Shown here: in pieces, positions 1 through 8,078 of the stretch
Layout: the number at the start of each line of letters is the position of its first letter
How positions within the stretch are numbered: the stretch's first letter is position 1
NCBI RefSeq assembly: GCF_017354945.1
Contig: NZ_CP071503.1
Location: 3,720,001-3,784,000 of the forward strand
DNA from: Shewanella avicenniae
GTDB lineage: Bacteria > Pseudomonadota > Gammaproteobacteria > Enterobacterales > Shewanellaceae
Length of the DNA stretch: 64,000 bases
Reading direction: 5' to 3'
Program-made: the position numbers and the translations under genes
The notes under the pieces: generated by a model
Told to the model about the DNA's origin: nothing
Seen by the model: the letters and a program-made list of their open reading frames with translations, nothing else
Databases searched by the model: none

Positions 1-163
1 ACGGACTTTGGTTCTCTACCTGCATCAGCCATGCAATACGATGAGTTAACACCCGCGTTTTGCCTGAGCCGGCCCCCGCCAGCACCAACATGCTGGAGAG
101 CGGCGCACCAACTGCCTCGCGCTGTTTCTCATTTAGGCCATCAAGTAAAGAAGATACGTCCAT
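1..163 (-). CDS. uvrD: DNA helicase II, N-terminal part (runs off left edge)
   Basis: The reverse strand from 163 encodes [20 protein letters not shown] followed by a P-loop ([10 protein letters not shown]) and [15 protein letters not shown]. This is the start of UvrD, the 3'-5' superfamily 1 helicase of nucleotide-excision and mismatch repair. Only about 54 residues, up to just past Walker A, are inside the window. The ATG at 163 is preceded by a good GGAGG Shine-Dalgarno at about 8 bases. The gene is divergent from azlC. No LexA box matching CTGT-N8-ACAG is visible in the 208-base gap upstream. Identity rests on the N-terminal motif only, but that motif is highly characteristic. Confidence 0.9.
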   Translation of the reverse strand, partial: MDVSSLLDGLNEKQREAVGAPLSSMLVLAGAGSGKTRVLTHRIAWLMQVENQSP

Positions 164-371
164 CGTTGCCTCCGTCAAAATCGAGGCGGCATTATAGCAG
201 GAAAGCCCTAGGAGGTTGACGAAGATTCAATGGCGCCGAGCTGAACCCGCCCGCAGCTGCTTGATCGCTAATATCACGGCGATAATTTCAACTTTAGGCT
301 TTACATCGCTGGCACGGCTGGCAATATCAAGCTTTCCTAAAAGTCACCTGTATCAGCATCTATACACTTCG

Positions 372-1127
372 ATGAGTACACCCAACCTCAGTTCGCCGGC
401 ACCCGCTTCCGGCCATGGCCAAGATTGCCCCCAAGATAGCGCCAGCAATAAAAGTGAATTTTGGCGTGGTATGAAAACCTCGCTGCCGATGACGCTCGGG
501 TTTGTGCCGTTTGCCTTGGTCCTCGGCGCGCAAGCGGTGCAAAAAGGCTTTACCGTGCTGCAAGTACCGCTGATGACTGGGGTGAACTTTGCCGGTGGCT
601 CGGAGTTTACTGCCATCAGTTTGTGGACCTCGCCACCGCATCTGCTGTTGATTGTCGCCATGACCTTTTTGGTCAATAGTCGCCACATCATTATGGGCGC
701 GGCTTTTATGCCGTTTATGCGCCACCTCAGTAAAAAGCAGGCGTTGCCGCTGCTGTTTTTAATGTGCGATGAAGCCTGGGCCATCGGCATTACTGACTGC
801 CAAAAGCGTAAAACAATGCGCTTGAGTGTGCCGTTTTATCTTGGTGTTGCGCTGTGTTTGTACAGCACTTGGGTGCTATTTACTGGCATCGGCGCCGCGG
901 TAGGGCCGCTGATTGGCGACGTGGAACAATACGGCTTTGATATGGCGTTTACCGCGGTATTTTTGGTGTTACTCAAAGGCATGTGGCGTGGCATCACCTT
1001 ATGTTGGCCGTGGTTTGTCAGTCTTATAGTGGCGGGCATTTTGTATCATCTATTGCCGGGCGCTTGGTATGTGGCAGGTGGCACACTGGCAGGCATTGTC
1101 GCTGCACTGTTCTGGGGGAAACGCTGA
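372..1127 (+). CDS. azlC: AzlC-family branched-chain amino acid exporter, large subunit
   Basis: A 251-residue polytopic membrane protein. After a hydrophilic N-terminus (about 30 residues) come the AzlC/YgaZ hallmarks: MKTSLPMTLGFVPFALVLG, then a GGSEFTAISLW segment, then NSRHIIMGAAFMPF. AzlC pairs with a small AzlD subunit to export branched-chain amino acids or analogues, and azlD follows here with a one-base TGATG overlap. The frame is open back to 216, but the ATG at 372 gives the normal family length and removes a non-family leader, so I chose it. No strong Shine-Dalgarno is visible before 372. Confidence 0.88.
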   Translation: MSTPNLSSPAPASGHGQDCPQDSASNKSEFWRGMKTSLPMTLGFVPFALVLGAQAVQKGFTVLQVPLMTGVNFAGGSEFTAISLWTSPPHLLLIVAMTFLVNSRHIIMGAAFMPFMRHLSKKQALPLLFLMCDEAWAIGITDCQKRKTMRLSVPFYLGVALCLYSTWVLFTGIGAAVGPLIGDVEQYGFDMAFTAVFLVLLKGMWRGITLCWPWFVSLIVAGILYHLLPGAWYVAGGTLAGIVAALFWGKR

Positions 1128-1447
1128 TGAATCCATTAGAAAATTTGGTCATGCAACACTTAGCAGTGCTGACCATTTTAGCCATGGGCATCACCACTTA
1201 TCTAACCCGAATTATCGGCTACTTAGCGTTACGTAATCGCAGCCTTAATCCGCGTTTAGAGCGCGTGATGGAAGTGGTACCCGGCTGCGTGCTGATATCG
1301 GTCATCGCGCCAGTGATCTTCTCGGGTCACATCACCGATATCATCGCGGTTGCCATCACCTTTGTTGCCATGCTGCGCTTCTCGCTGTTACCAACGGTGA
1401 TCATTGCGATTGTTGCCACCGGACTACTACGGCACTGGTTGGGGTAA
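1127..1447 (+). CDS. azlD: AzlD-family branched-chain amino acid exporter, small subunit
   Basis: A 106-residue protein with three to four hydrophobic segments (TILAMGITTYLTRIIGYLAL, VVPGCVLISVIAPVIF, IAVAITFVAML, IIAIVATGLL) and the conserved TYLTRIIGY motif of AzlD/YgaH. It is the small partner of AzlC. Its ATG overlaps the azlC stop codon (TGATG), so it is translationally coupled and must be read from 1127, although the frame is open upstream inside azlC. Convergent with the TonB receptor; the hairpin downstream has its T-tract on the other strand. Confidence 0.88.
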   Translation: MNPLENLVMQHLAVLTILAMGITTYLTRIIGYLALRNRSLNPRLERVMEVVPGCVLISVIAPVIFSGHITDIIAVAITFVAMLRFSLLPTVIIAIVATGLLRHWLG

Positions 1448-1470
1448 TTATCTCACTTACAACCCAGCAT

Positions 1471-1494
1471 AAAAAGGCCGCTCAAGGAGCGGCC
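1471..1494 (-). terminator. Rho-independent terminator of the TonB receptor gene
   Basis: Perfect 8-bp stem GGCCGCTC (1476-1483) / GAGCGGCC (1487-1494) with a 3-base loop. Read on the minus strand it is followed by five T residues (1475-1471), directly after the stop codon of the receptor gene. Confidence 0.85.
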
Positions 1495-1519
1495 AAGGAC
1501 TCAGGATTTCCCAACAAAC

Positions 1520-3922
1520 TTAGAAACGGTAAGTCGCTTCTGCGTAGTAGTAGCCACCATTAAACCCAAATGGGGTGTTGGTCAGTGGGTACTGGAAGAT
1601 ACCGTTGTAGTTGTTGTTTGACGGACGTTTCTCTGGGTAGGTGTCAAACAGGTTTTGCGCACCCACTGTAAAGGTCAGAGTATCCGTTGCGGCATAGGCC
1701 ACAGACAAATCAACCGTGGTTTTGCCTTCATATTCTTTATCACCAGTGCTGCTGTACGAAATAGTGTAAGGGCCAAAATAGCTGGCACGCAGGCTGGTGG
1801 TGAAGTCACCCAAGTGGTGAGTCAAACCAAGGCTACCGGTGTGATGTGAGGTGGCTTCCGTCATACGCACTTGCTCAATGTTATCAAACAGCTTGCCTTG
1901 CAAGTCGTCCAAAATTTCTGGCAAATGAATGTCTTGAATATCAGTGTTGTTGTATGCGTAAGCGATGTTCGCTTTCAACTCACCAAGGCTACCCAAGTCA
2001 AACTGTTGTGCCACGACTAAGTCAACGCCGCGGGTACGAGTATCTACCGCGTTGATAAAGAAGCGCGCCGATTCAGCGTTAGTGCCCGCCAATGCCGCAC
2101 CGACTACATCAGAGTCGCTGGCACGCAGTGAGCTCGACAACACGATGCGATCATCAATATCAATCTGGTAGCTATCCAGCGTGATGGTTAAACCGTTATC
2201 GCCGGTGTAAACAAAGCCCAAACTGAACGAGGTAGACTCTTCAGGGCGCAGTTTGCCCACTTGCAGAGCTTGAGTTACAGGCGACAAGTTGTTGAACGTA
2301 CCTGACTCGGTTGGCACCAGTTGCCCCGTGGTTGGGTCTGGATTAAACAGGGTCGAGATGTTAGTAAAGTACAGTTGTTGCACGCTTGGCGCACGGAAAC
2401 CGGTGTTGGCTGTAGCGCGAATTGCGAAGTTGTCGTTGAAGTCGTAACGACCCGCCAGTTTCCAGCTAATTTTGTCACCGAAGTCGGAATAGTCTTCATA
2501 ACGCAGCGCGGCAGACCAATAGATAGCTTCGCTCAATTGGTTTTCAAGTTCAGCGTAAACAGCGGTGTTGTGACGGCTTTCGTCCACTTCAGATTCTGGG
2601 GTAAAGCCACCAAAACCTTGGCTGCCTGCAGGTTTGTTTTGGTAACCGCCGTTCGCATATGACGCTTCTTCACCAGCTTCAATTTCGTAGCCGTTTTGGC
2701 GCCATGCTGCACCTACCGCCAACATGATGTCGGATTGGTTATAGAAGGCAAAATAACGTGAAGCATCAATAGTCAAATCGATTTCATCAGTCGACAGGGT
2801 ACCGGCATCAAAGCTGGTTTGGCTGTCTGGGCCATAAGAGGCGTTCAATGAATCTTCTACGCGGTATTGGAAGCTGTTTTTACCGTAACCAGCGGAGCTA
2901 TCGACGTGCCATTTACCCAAGTCAAACTCGTAACCAACCAAGGCTGAGTAGTCTTTGATGCGTGGCGCCAGAATCGGCAAATAACCGTCTGGGTAGATTT
3001 CCGGTACGTTGTTGTCTTGCAACGCGCGGCGATAAAAGGCACCGGAGTGGGTTTCACGGTCGCTGATACCACCATTGAAATAGAATTTGTTTTCACCGAA
3101 GTACTGCGCACCGTTGGCAAACAGCGCTAGGTTGTCGTATTCCGCATCACCGACGTGGAAGTTTTGGCGATCAAATGTCGCTTCACGTGGATCGCGACTG
3201 CCGTCGGCCAATCGAGGATATTGATCGCGAGGATCAAGACCTGCACGGTTGGTTTTGTTTTTGTGTTGTGCTTCCAGCGAGATGTTCACATAGCCATCTT
3301 CACTCCAGCTCAAACCTTTGTTGGCACCAATGCGCCACTGTTCGCCGTCACCCTCATAGGTTTGGCCCAATTGAGTGGTCACCATGCCGCCGTCGCGGTT
3401 GTCTTTCAGTACCACGTTGATCACGCCAGCAATCGCATCCGAACCATACTGTGCCGCCGCGCCATCACGCAGGATTTCAATGCGTTTGATAGCCGCCATT
3501 GGGATGGTGTTCAAGTCAACGTTTGACGCACCTTTACCCACAGTACCTGACAAATGCACAAGTGCTGAACTGTGGTAACGCTTACCGTTGACCAGCACCA
3601 AAGTATGATCAGGCGACAGACCACGCAGGTTGGCAGGGCGAACCGCGTCAGAACCGTCGGTTACCGCAGAAAATGGAAAACTATAGCTCGGCGCAGCAAA
3701 TTGCAGTGCACGGGCAGTTTCAGTCAAACCAGTGGCTTCCAGCTGTTCAGCGGTGATGATATCCACCGGCGCAACGCTGTCTGTGGCAGTACGCATCGCA
3801 ATACGCGAACCCACCACCGAAATTTTTTCCATGTTGCTGTTTGCTGCAGCGTCTGCGGCGTAAACGGCAGGTGCAGCCCATTGGCCAGCAACAGCCAGAG
3901 CGATAATCGAAATGCGTTTCAT
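1520..3922 (-). CDS. TonB-dependent outer-membrane receptor
   Basis: An 800-residue protein with a signal peptide (residues 1-22, cleavage after VYA), a plug domain (from about residue 31, MEKISVVGSRI; later RGLSPDHTLVLVNGKR, IPMAAIKRIEILRDGAAAQY and GSDAIAGVINVVLK), and a C-terminal 22-strand-type barrel ending in aromatic F (AEATYRF). It would take up a siderophore, vitamin, or sugar or peptide ligand with energy from TonB-ExbBD. The ligand cannot be read from the sequence. The large size and the SAALRYEDYSDFGDKISWKL and RATANTGFRAPSVQQLYF barrel motifs are typical of the Shewanella/Alteromonas group. It is monocistronic with its own terminator. Start ATG at 3922. No clear Fur box was found upstream. 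Confidence 0.93.
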   Translation of the reverse strand: MKRISIIALAVAGQWAAPAVYAADAAANSNMEKISVVGSRIAMRTATDSVAPVDIITAEQLEATGLTETARALQFAAPSYSFPFSAVTDGSDAVRPANLRGLSPDHTLVLVNGKRYHSSALVHLSGTVGKGASNVDLNTIPMAAIKRIEILRDGAAAQYGSDAIAGVINVVLKDNRDGGMVTTQLGQTYEGDGEQWRIGANKGLSWSEDGYVNISLEAQHKNKTNRAGLDPRDQYPRLADGSRDPREATFDRQNFHVGDAEYDNLALFANGAQYFGENKFYFNGGISDRETHSGAFYRRALQDNNVPEIYPDGYLPILAPRIKDYSALVGYEFDLGKWHVDSSAGYGKNSFQYRVEDSLNASYGPDSQTSFDAGTLSTDEIDLTIDASRYFAFYNQSDIMLAVGAAWRQNGYEIEAGEEASYANGGYQNKPAGSQGFGGFTPESEVDESRHNTAVYAELENQLSEAIYWSAALRYEDYSDFGDKISWKLAGRYDFNDNFAIRATANTGFRAPSVQQLYFTNISTLFNPDPTTGQLVPTESGTFNNLSPVTQALQVGKLRPEESTSFSLGFVYTGDNGLTITLDSYQIDIDDRIVLSSSLRASDSDVVGAALAGTNAESARFFINAVDTRTRGVDLVVAQQFDLGSLGELKANIAYAYNNTDIQDIHLPEILDDLQGKLFDNIEQVRMTEATSHHTGSLGLTHHLGDFTTSLRASYFGPYTISYSSTGDKEYEGKTTVDLSVAYAATDTLTFTVGAQNLFDTYPEKRPSNNNYNGIFQYPLTNTPFGFNGGYYYAEATYRF

Positions 3923-4046
3923 GAGTTTAAAACCTTAATGAATGTGCAACTAATCGGATAAAATTAAAGAAAAATCAAAAGAATGGAGAAGAGAGTGCTC
4001 GTTCTACATCAACAAATTGCGCGCATCTTACCATCGCCGTTTATAA

Positions 4047-4083
4047 CCAATTTATTCAAATTTGTGATAGAAAATTCAAATTG
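4047..4083. promoter_or_regulatory. Inverted and direct repeat upstream of the TonB receptor; possible operator
   Basis: The 280-base divergent gap holds two ATTCAAATT copies (4054-4062 and 4074-4082), 20 bases apart centre to centre. They are framed by CCAATTT (4047-4053) and AAATTGG (4078-4084). Spacing of about two helical turns suits a dimeric regulator. Nothing in the sequence names the regulator; it could be chance in an AT-rich stretch. Confidence 0.3.
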
Positions 4084-4202
4084 GGTATAACAGGGATGAG
4101 TTATTTAACTGATTAATTAGGCTTATCAGTCACTTGCACCTACTGCGCAGCTCTGGCACATTGGAACAGCAACTGAAAAGTGACCAAGACTGCTGGCAGC
4201 AA

Positions 4203-4700
4203 ATGTTAAACTCGAACGTATTTCAAACAATTTATCAACACCTTAGCGAACATAATGCGCGCTTTCGGGTAGTCGAACACCCAAGTGCTGGGCGCTGTGA
4301 AATGGTGGCACAACTGCGCGGTACTGAGCTGGGGCAAGGCGCAAAAGCACTGCTGACACACCTCAAAGGTAACGGGGTTAAACGCCATGTGTTGGCCATT
4401 TTACCGGGCGATGCCCAAGCAGATTTAGCCAAATTGGCGAGTCACTTTGGTGCCAGAAAAGCTTCGCTCGCCAGCCCGGCAGAAATGACAGAACTCACCG
4501 GCTGTGTCGCTGGCGCCATTCCCCCCTTTAGCCTACATCCTGCCTTAACCTTGGTGGCGGCGCCGCAGCTGTTTAGCCGCTATGAGGAAATCGCGTTTAA
4601 TGCCGGCAGCTTAGAGCGTTCAATCATTTTGGCGACCGACGATTACCGTCGTATCGCCCAACCCGAATTGGTTGATTTTATTCGTTCAAGCACCGACTAA
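4203..4700 (+). CDS. YbaK/ProX-type aminoacyl-tRNA deacylase family protein
   Basis: A 165-residue protein with the YbaK/EbsC fold: FRVVEHPSAGRCEMVAQLRG near the N-terminus, a lysine-bearing KALLTHLKGNGVKRHVLAILPGD stretch, SLASPAEMTELTGCVAGAIP (the TG-x2-GxIPP-like signature) and ATDDYRRIAQPELVDFI at the end. Members hydrolyse mischarged tRNAs (Cys-tRNAPro, Ala-tRNAPro). Which substrate applies here is not clear. The frame extends to a TTG at 4134, but the ATG at 4203 gives the family length. Its last bases overlap the 3' end of the convergent, interrupted reductase gene by 4 bases. Confidence 0.8.
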   Translation: MLNSNVFQTIYQHLSEHNARFRVVEHPSAGRCEMVAQLRGTELGQGAKALLTHLKGNGVKRHVLAILPGDAQADLAKLASHFGARKASLASPAEMTELTGCVAGAIPPFSLHPALTLVAAPQLFSRYEEIAFNAGSLERSIILATDDYRRIAQPELVDFIRSSTD

Positions 4701-5024
4701 CGCGCCAACGGAGCCAACGCTTGTTCAATGCTGTGGTCACCGTCTGTCAGCTCGATAATCACTTGGCTGAGGTTATCGTGCGCGACCAAATAGGCCAGCG
4801 TTGCCGCCACGTTATCGCGCGACACAGTACCATAACTGATTGCAAATCCGGCATTAATTCGCGCGGTTGCAGCAGCATCAGTCAATGTGCCTGGCCGCAC
4901 AATCAGCCAATCTAAGCCACTGTTAACTAAGTAAACGTCTGCCGCCTTTTTCACTTTCATGTAGTGCTCAAAAGTGTCCGAGACTACGCGACCTCGGCCA
5001 GCCTCTGGAAACGCCGACACCAAA
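4697..5024 (-). pseudogene. NAD(P)-binding reductase (SDR-like), 3' half, separated by an IS element
   Basis: Encodes LVSAFPEAGRGRVVSDTFEH and on to DNLSQVIIELTDGDHSIEQA, the C-terminal half of an atypical SDR / NAD(P)H-binding protein (YwnB/NmrA-like) with the YMKVKKAAD active-site-type segment. The N-terminal half lies at 6805-7133. Joining base 6805 to base 5024 (minus strand) restores an open frame reading RFILVSAFPEA, in total 218 residues, the usual size. So the gene was intact before the insertion and is now broken. The 3' half alone has an in-frame GTG but no Rossmann motif, so it is not expected to work. Confidence 0.88.
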
Positions 5025-5034
5025 TTGACATCCT

Positions 5035-5054
5035 CCTCGCCGTAAACGACGAGG
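5035..5054 (-). repeat. IS right-end hairpin
   Basis: On the minus strand CCTCGTC (5054-5048), 6-base loop, GGCGAGG (5041-5035), one G-T pair. It sits 7 bases from the TCAA end. It nearly copies the left-end hairpin, as expected for the TnpA recognition structures. In TnpB systems this region also forms the 3' scaffold of the guide (omega) RNA. Confidence 0.85.
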
Positions 5055-5067
5055 ATTCCTACTGCGG

Positions 5068-6273
5068 TTAAGCGTAAACGCCTGACTCGCTTCGGTGGGT
5101 TCCTGCTGCTGGCGGCATTGTTGCACCACTCACTTCACAGGCTAATCGGGCGTGTCCCGCCCTTAATACGTTGATCGCGCCGACCACATCGGCATTCTCT
5201 TCAAAGCCACATTCCACACAGGCAAAGCGGGCTTGAGTCATACGGTTATCTTTCGATATATGACCACAGCATGGGCATGTCTGGCTGGTGTTTTTCGGCG
5301 GAACGGCGATCAGGTGGCCGCCATTCCATGCCAGCTTGTAATCGAGCTGGCGACGAAACTCAAACCAGCCTTGATCGAGGATGACTTTATTCAGTCCTGA
5401 CTTTGCTCTGACATTCCGACCCTGTTGCTCTGCGGTTCCTGACGCTGATTTTGACATGTTTTTGACCTGCAAATCTTCAATACAGACTATCGCGTGGTTT
5501 TTGCTAATGTCGCTTGAAGTTTTATGCAGGTAGTCACGGCGGCTGTTGCCGATTTTTGCATGGACACGCTGGACTTTAGCTTTAGCCTTTTTCCAGTTGT
5601 TGCTGAATTTTACCTTGCGGCTCATGGCCTGCTGCGTTTTACGCAAGGCGCTTTCCAGCGTTTTGAAGCTGTTGCGTGGTTCATAGAATGAACCGTCAGA
5701 CAAGGTGGCGAACCGAGCAATACCCACATCAATACCTATCATATCGCCACTAGGTGGAGGAATAGCAGCGTCACGTTCAGTCTGAATAGCAGCAAACCAT
5801 TTGCCGCACGACTGACTGACCGTGACGTTTTTAATATTACCTTCTACCATCCGACTGTTACGGTAACGGCACCAGCCGATTTTGGGCAGAAATATACGAT
5901 TATTTCCCTGCTCCAGCTTGATGCCCTGCGGGTAACGGAAACTATCACCTGAACCTTTCTTTTTGAAACGGGGAAAATCAGCACGTTTGGCAAAGAAGTT
6001 TTTGTACGCCCGATCTAAATCTTTCAGCGACTGTTGCAGTGTTTGAGAAGGTGAGTCAGACAGCCATTGTGTTTCTGGCACTGCCTTCCATTGTGGTAAC
6101 AGGTTGTTCAATTCAAAAGCGGAGAGTTTCTTTTCACCCTGTTCATGCCGCTCTTTTTGCAACGCCAGCGCCTTGTTATAGACAAACCGGCAGGCACCGG
6201 AAAAACGGCGCATCTGGCGCTGTTGTTCTCCAGTGACGATCAGTTCGAATTTGTAGGCTTGCAGTCGTTGCAT
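5068..6273 (-). CDS. tnpB: TnpB, RNA-guided nuclease of the IS605-family element
   Basis: A 401-residue TnpB (OrfB_IS605). The N-terminus MQRLQAYKFELIVTGEQQ and the arginine-rich RRFSGACRFVYNKAL match the family. The RuvC triad is complete: D182 (GIDVG), E266 (CIEDL) and D362 (NADVVGAINVL). The zinc ribbon has C333/C336 and C352/C355. TnpB uses an omega RNA from the element's right end to cut DNA next to a TAM equal to the insertion target, here TTTAT. The ATG at 6273 matches the family N-terminus better than the upstream TTG at 6294. No frameshift or lost residue is seen, so it is probably active. Confidence 0.93.
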   Translation of the reverse strand: MQRLQAYKFELIVTGEQQRQMRRFSGACRFVYNKALALQKERHEQGEKKLSAFELNNLLPQWKAVPETQWLSDSPSQTLQQSLKDLDRAYKNFFAKRADFPRFKKKGSGDSFRYPQGIKLEQGNNRIFLPKIGWCRYRNSRMVEGNIKNVTVSQSCGKWFAAIQTERDAAIPPPSGDMIGIDVGIARFATLSDGSFYEPRNSFKTLESALRKTQQAMSRKVKFSNNWKKAKAKVQRVHAKIGNSRRDYLHKTSSDISKNHAIVCIEDLQVKNMSKSASGTAEQQGRNVRAKSGLNKVILDQGWFEFRRQLDYKLAWNGGHLIAVPPKNTSQTCPCCGHISKDNRMTQARFACVECGFEENADVVGAINVLRAGHARLACEVSGATMPPAAGTHRSESGVYA

Positions 6274-6318
6274 GGCTTGCTCATACTGTGTCAATACAAC
6301 TCAATTATAGATTGGTCC

Positions 6319-6735
6319 ATGGAAATTAAAAGTGATTTAAGACATGGTAGACATTGTGTTTTTAAAATGCATGTCCATTTGGTCTTTGTGACAAAATACC
6401 GCCGCAACGTCTTTACCAAAGAAGTGCTGGATGATCTAAAAATCTTTTTTGAAAAGGTCTGTCTTGATTTTGAATCAGAGTTGGTTGAGTTCGATGGTGA
6501 GGATGATCATGTGCATTTACTGGTGAATTATCCGCCCAAAGTGGCGGTATCTGTATTGGTGAATAGTTTGAAAGGCGTTTCGAGCCGGATGATCCGAAAA
6601 AAGAATTACCCTTCGATCAAAATGAAACTTTGGGGCGGGGCGCTTTGGTCTCCCAGTTATTTTGCGGGCAGTTGTGGTGGTGCGCCAATTGAGATCATCC
6701 GGCAGTATATTGAGCAGCAACAAACTCCGGCGTAG
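6319..6735 (+). CDS. tnpA: TnpA, IS200-like HUH/Y1 single-strand transposase
   Basis: A 138-residue Y1 transposase. The HUH motif is H64-V-H66 in EDDHVHLLVNYPP, and the catalytic tyrosine is probably Y130 in EIIRQYIEQQ near the C-terminus. CVFKMHVHLVFVTKYRRNVF is the classic IS200 N-terminus. It cuts and joins the element as single-stranded DNA. It diverges from tnpB with 45 bases between starts. The frame is open back to 6145 through tnpB, but the ATG at 6319 gives the full family domain. All key residues are present, so the element may still be mobile. Confidence 0.93.
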   Translation: MEIKSDLRHGRHCVFKMHVHLVFVTKYRRNVFTKEVLDDLKIFFEKVCLDFESELVEFDGEDDHVHLLVNYPPKVAVSVLVNSLKGVSSRMIRKKNYPSIKMKLWGGALWSPSYFAGSCGGAPIEIIRQYIEQQQTPA

Positions 6736-6768
6736 CCTTCAGAACGGCTTCGCCGTTGCGCTATTCAT

Positions 6769-6788
6769 CCTCGCCCTGAACGGCGAGG
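6769..6788 (-). repeat. IS left-end hairpin
   Basis: Perfect 7-bp stem CCTCGCC / GGCGAGG around a 6-base loop, 16 bases inside the left boundary at 6804. A second small hairpin, AACGGC-TTC-GCCGTT, lies at 6743-6757 just after tnpA. The left-end hairpin is the TnpA binding structure. Confidence 0.83.
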
Positions 6789-6804
6789 TTTTCCGCGCTA
6801 CCCG

Positions 6805-7133
6805 ATAAATCGGGAGATGCCAGCCAGTTTGGCAGCTTCCACCGACTTTTCTAAGCCAACACCGTCGATGGCGGTAGTGGTTTCTACACCGCCTTTACCG
6901 CCCGCGCCCGCCGAAAACACCACGACGTCACAATCATGCATCAGCTCGGCCAGCGACTCAGGACTGAGCGTTTGCAGATCGCCAAAGATTGGCGTAGCTC
7001 CTAAGGCTTTCAAGTCAGCTTCTTGCGCCAACTGCCGATACAAACTGACTGGCACATCGCCCTGCTGAACCAGTCTTGGCGCCAGATGACGGGCGATTTT
7101 GCCGTTCCCGCCGACAATAAATATCCGTTTCAT
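6805..7133 (-). pseudogene. NAD(P)-binding reductase (SDR-like), 5' half, cut by an IS element
   Basis: From ATG 7133 it encodes MKRIFIVGGNGKIARHLAPR, a Rossmann GGxGxxxR dinucleotide-binding start, then DVVVFSAGAGGKGGVETTTA and AAKLAGISRFI, where the IS begins. The ribosome then reads a few element codons and stops (G then TAG). The missing C-terminal half is at 4697-5024. As it stands the 5' half would give a truncated protein of about 111 residues lacking the catalytic part. Confidence 0.88.
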
Positions 7134-7280
7134 ACAACCTCCTCATACCGCCTTGTGCGAATCTTTCAGTTACCGCACAAGTTATTGAGTGAATTTATTT
7201 AACGTTAATAAGGCTATCACAGCCACGCTAACCTCGGCTGTACATAGCCAAGATGAGCACGTCACTTAATGCAGCGCATA

Positions 7281-7313
7281 AAAAAACGGCTACCGCAAAA
7301 AATACGATAACCG
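7281..7313 (-). terminator. Rho-independent terminator after frdB
   Basis: Minus-strand stem CGGTTATCG (7313-7305) / CGGTAGCCG (7295-7287), 9 bp with two G-T pairs, followed by a run of seven T. It lies 18 bases after the frdB stop codon and ends the fumarate reductase operon. Confidence 0.8.
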
Positions 7314-7331
7314 CTTGTTGAAACAGTAAAA

Positions 7332-8078
7332 TTACGCTTTAGAGATGGTAATCAAAGTCCCCGCCATCTTGCGGCGCAGATAGGCAATCTGCTGCATATG
7401 CGGCAGATCTTTCGGGCAATTATCTTGGCAACCCAGCAGCGTCATACAGCCAAACACACCATCTTGAGTACCAATCACATGGTAAAAATCTTCCGCGCTG
7501 CGCGCATCTCGACTATCCAGCTCAAAGCGGGCGATTTTCATCATCCCCACCGCACCAACGAAGGTATCGCGCATCTGCGCCGTGGCACAGGCGGATACAC
7601 AGACACCGCACTCGACGCAACGCTCTAACTCGTAGAGTTTGGCGGCTTCTTCTGGATCCATCGGCTTTTCAATGCGGTGAATATCGTTGCCGGTTTCATC
7701 AGGATGCAGCCACAGCTTCAACCGCTCGGCCAATTCGCGCATAAACTTGCCGGTGTTCACCGATAAGTCACCAATCAGCTCAAAGCCCGGCAACGGCATC
7801 AGGGTAATCATGCCGTCGGGATATTTAGCCGTCAGAGTGCGACAAGCCAAGGTTGGAAAACCGTTGATCACCATGGCGCAGCTGCCACAAATGCCGGCAC
7901 GGCAGACGAAGTCAAACTGCAACGAAGGATCTTGCTCAGCACGCAAACGATTCAGCGCAATAAACACGGTCATGCCCGGCGTTTCTTCCAACTGATACGA
8001 CTTCATTGACGGCTTATCACCGGGCTGCTGCGGATCATAACGAAAAATATTAAATGTCAGGATACGGCTATGGCTCAT
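7332..8078 (-). CDS. frdB: Fumarate reductase iron-sulfur subunit
   Basis: A 248-residue electron-transfer subunit linking cytochrome b to the flavin subunit. All cluster ligands are visible: [2Fe-2S] C59, C64, C67, C79; [4Fe-4S] C154, C157, C160, C164; [3Fe-4S] C211, C217, C221. The spacing and sequence resemble the Wolinella/epsilonproteobacterial menaquinol:fumarate reductase rather than E. coli FrdB. Its ATG overlaps the frdA stop by four bases (ATGA), so translation is coupled. It acts on the inner face of the cytoplasmic membrane in anaerobic fumarate respiration. Confidence 0.95.
   Translation of the reverse strand: MSHSRILTFNIFRYDPQQPGDKPSMKSYQLEETPGMTVFIALNRLRAEQDPSLQFDFVCRAGICGSCAMVINGFPTLACRTLTAKYPDGMITLMPLPGFELIGDLSVNTGKFMRELAERLKLWLHPDETGNDIHRIEKPMDPEEAAKLYELERCVECGVCVSACATAQMRDTFVGAVGMMKIARFELDSRDARSAEDFYHVIGTQDGVFGCMTLLGCQDNCPKDLPHMQQIAYLRRKMAGTLITISKA

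Larger units (their letters stand above)
5025..6804 (-). mobile_element. IS200/IS605-family insertion sequence, complete (about 1780 bp)
   Basis: A complete element with divergent tnpA (HUH tyrosine transposase) and tnpB. Read on the minus strand it starts after the pentamer TTTAT (flank, 6809-6805), carries a left-end hairpin (6788-6769), and ends with a right-end hairpin (5054-5035) followed by GGAGGATGTCAA. TCAA at 5028-5025 is the classic right-end cleavage tetramer of this family. There are no terminal inverted repeats or target duplication, as expected for single-strand peel-and-paste transposition. The ends are fixed independently because deleting 5025-6804 exactly restores the host reading frame. 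Confidence 0.93.

Noticed and set aside
345..367. LexA-like CTGTATCAGCATCTATACAC in the uvrD/azlC gap
   Set aside because: The half-sites are CTGT and ACAC with 12 bases between them, not CTGT-N8-ACAG, so it does not fit the SOS box.
216..371. Upstream extension of the azlC frame to 216
   Set aside because: The 52 extra residues are not family-like and include part of the divergent promoter region.
6145..6318. Extension of tnpA upstream to 6145
   Set aside because: It would run through tnpB's 5' end. The HUH transposase domain starts normally at 6319.
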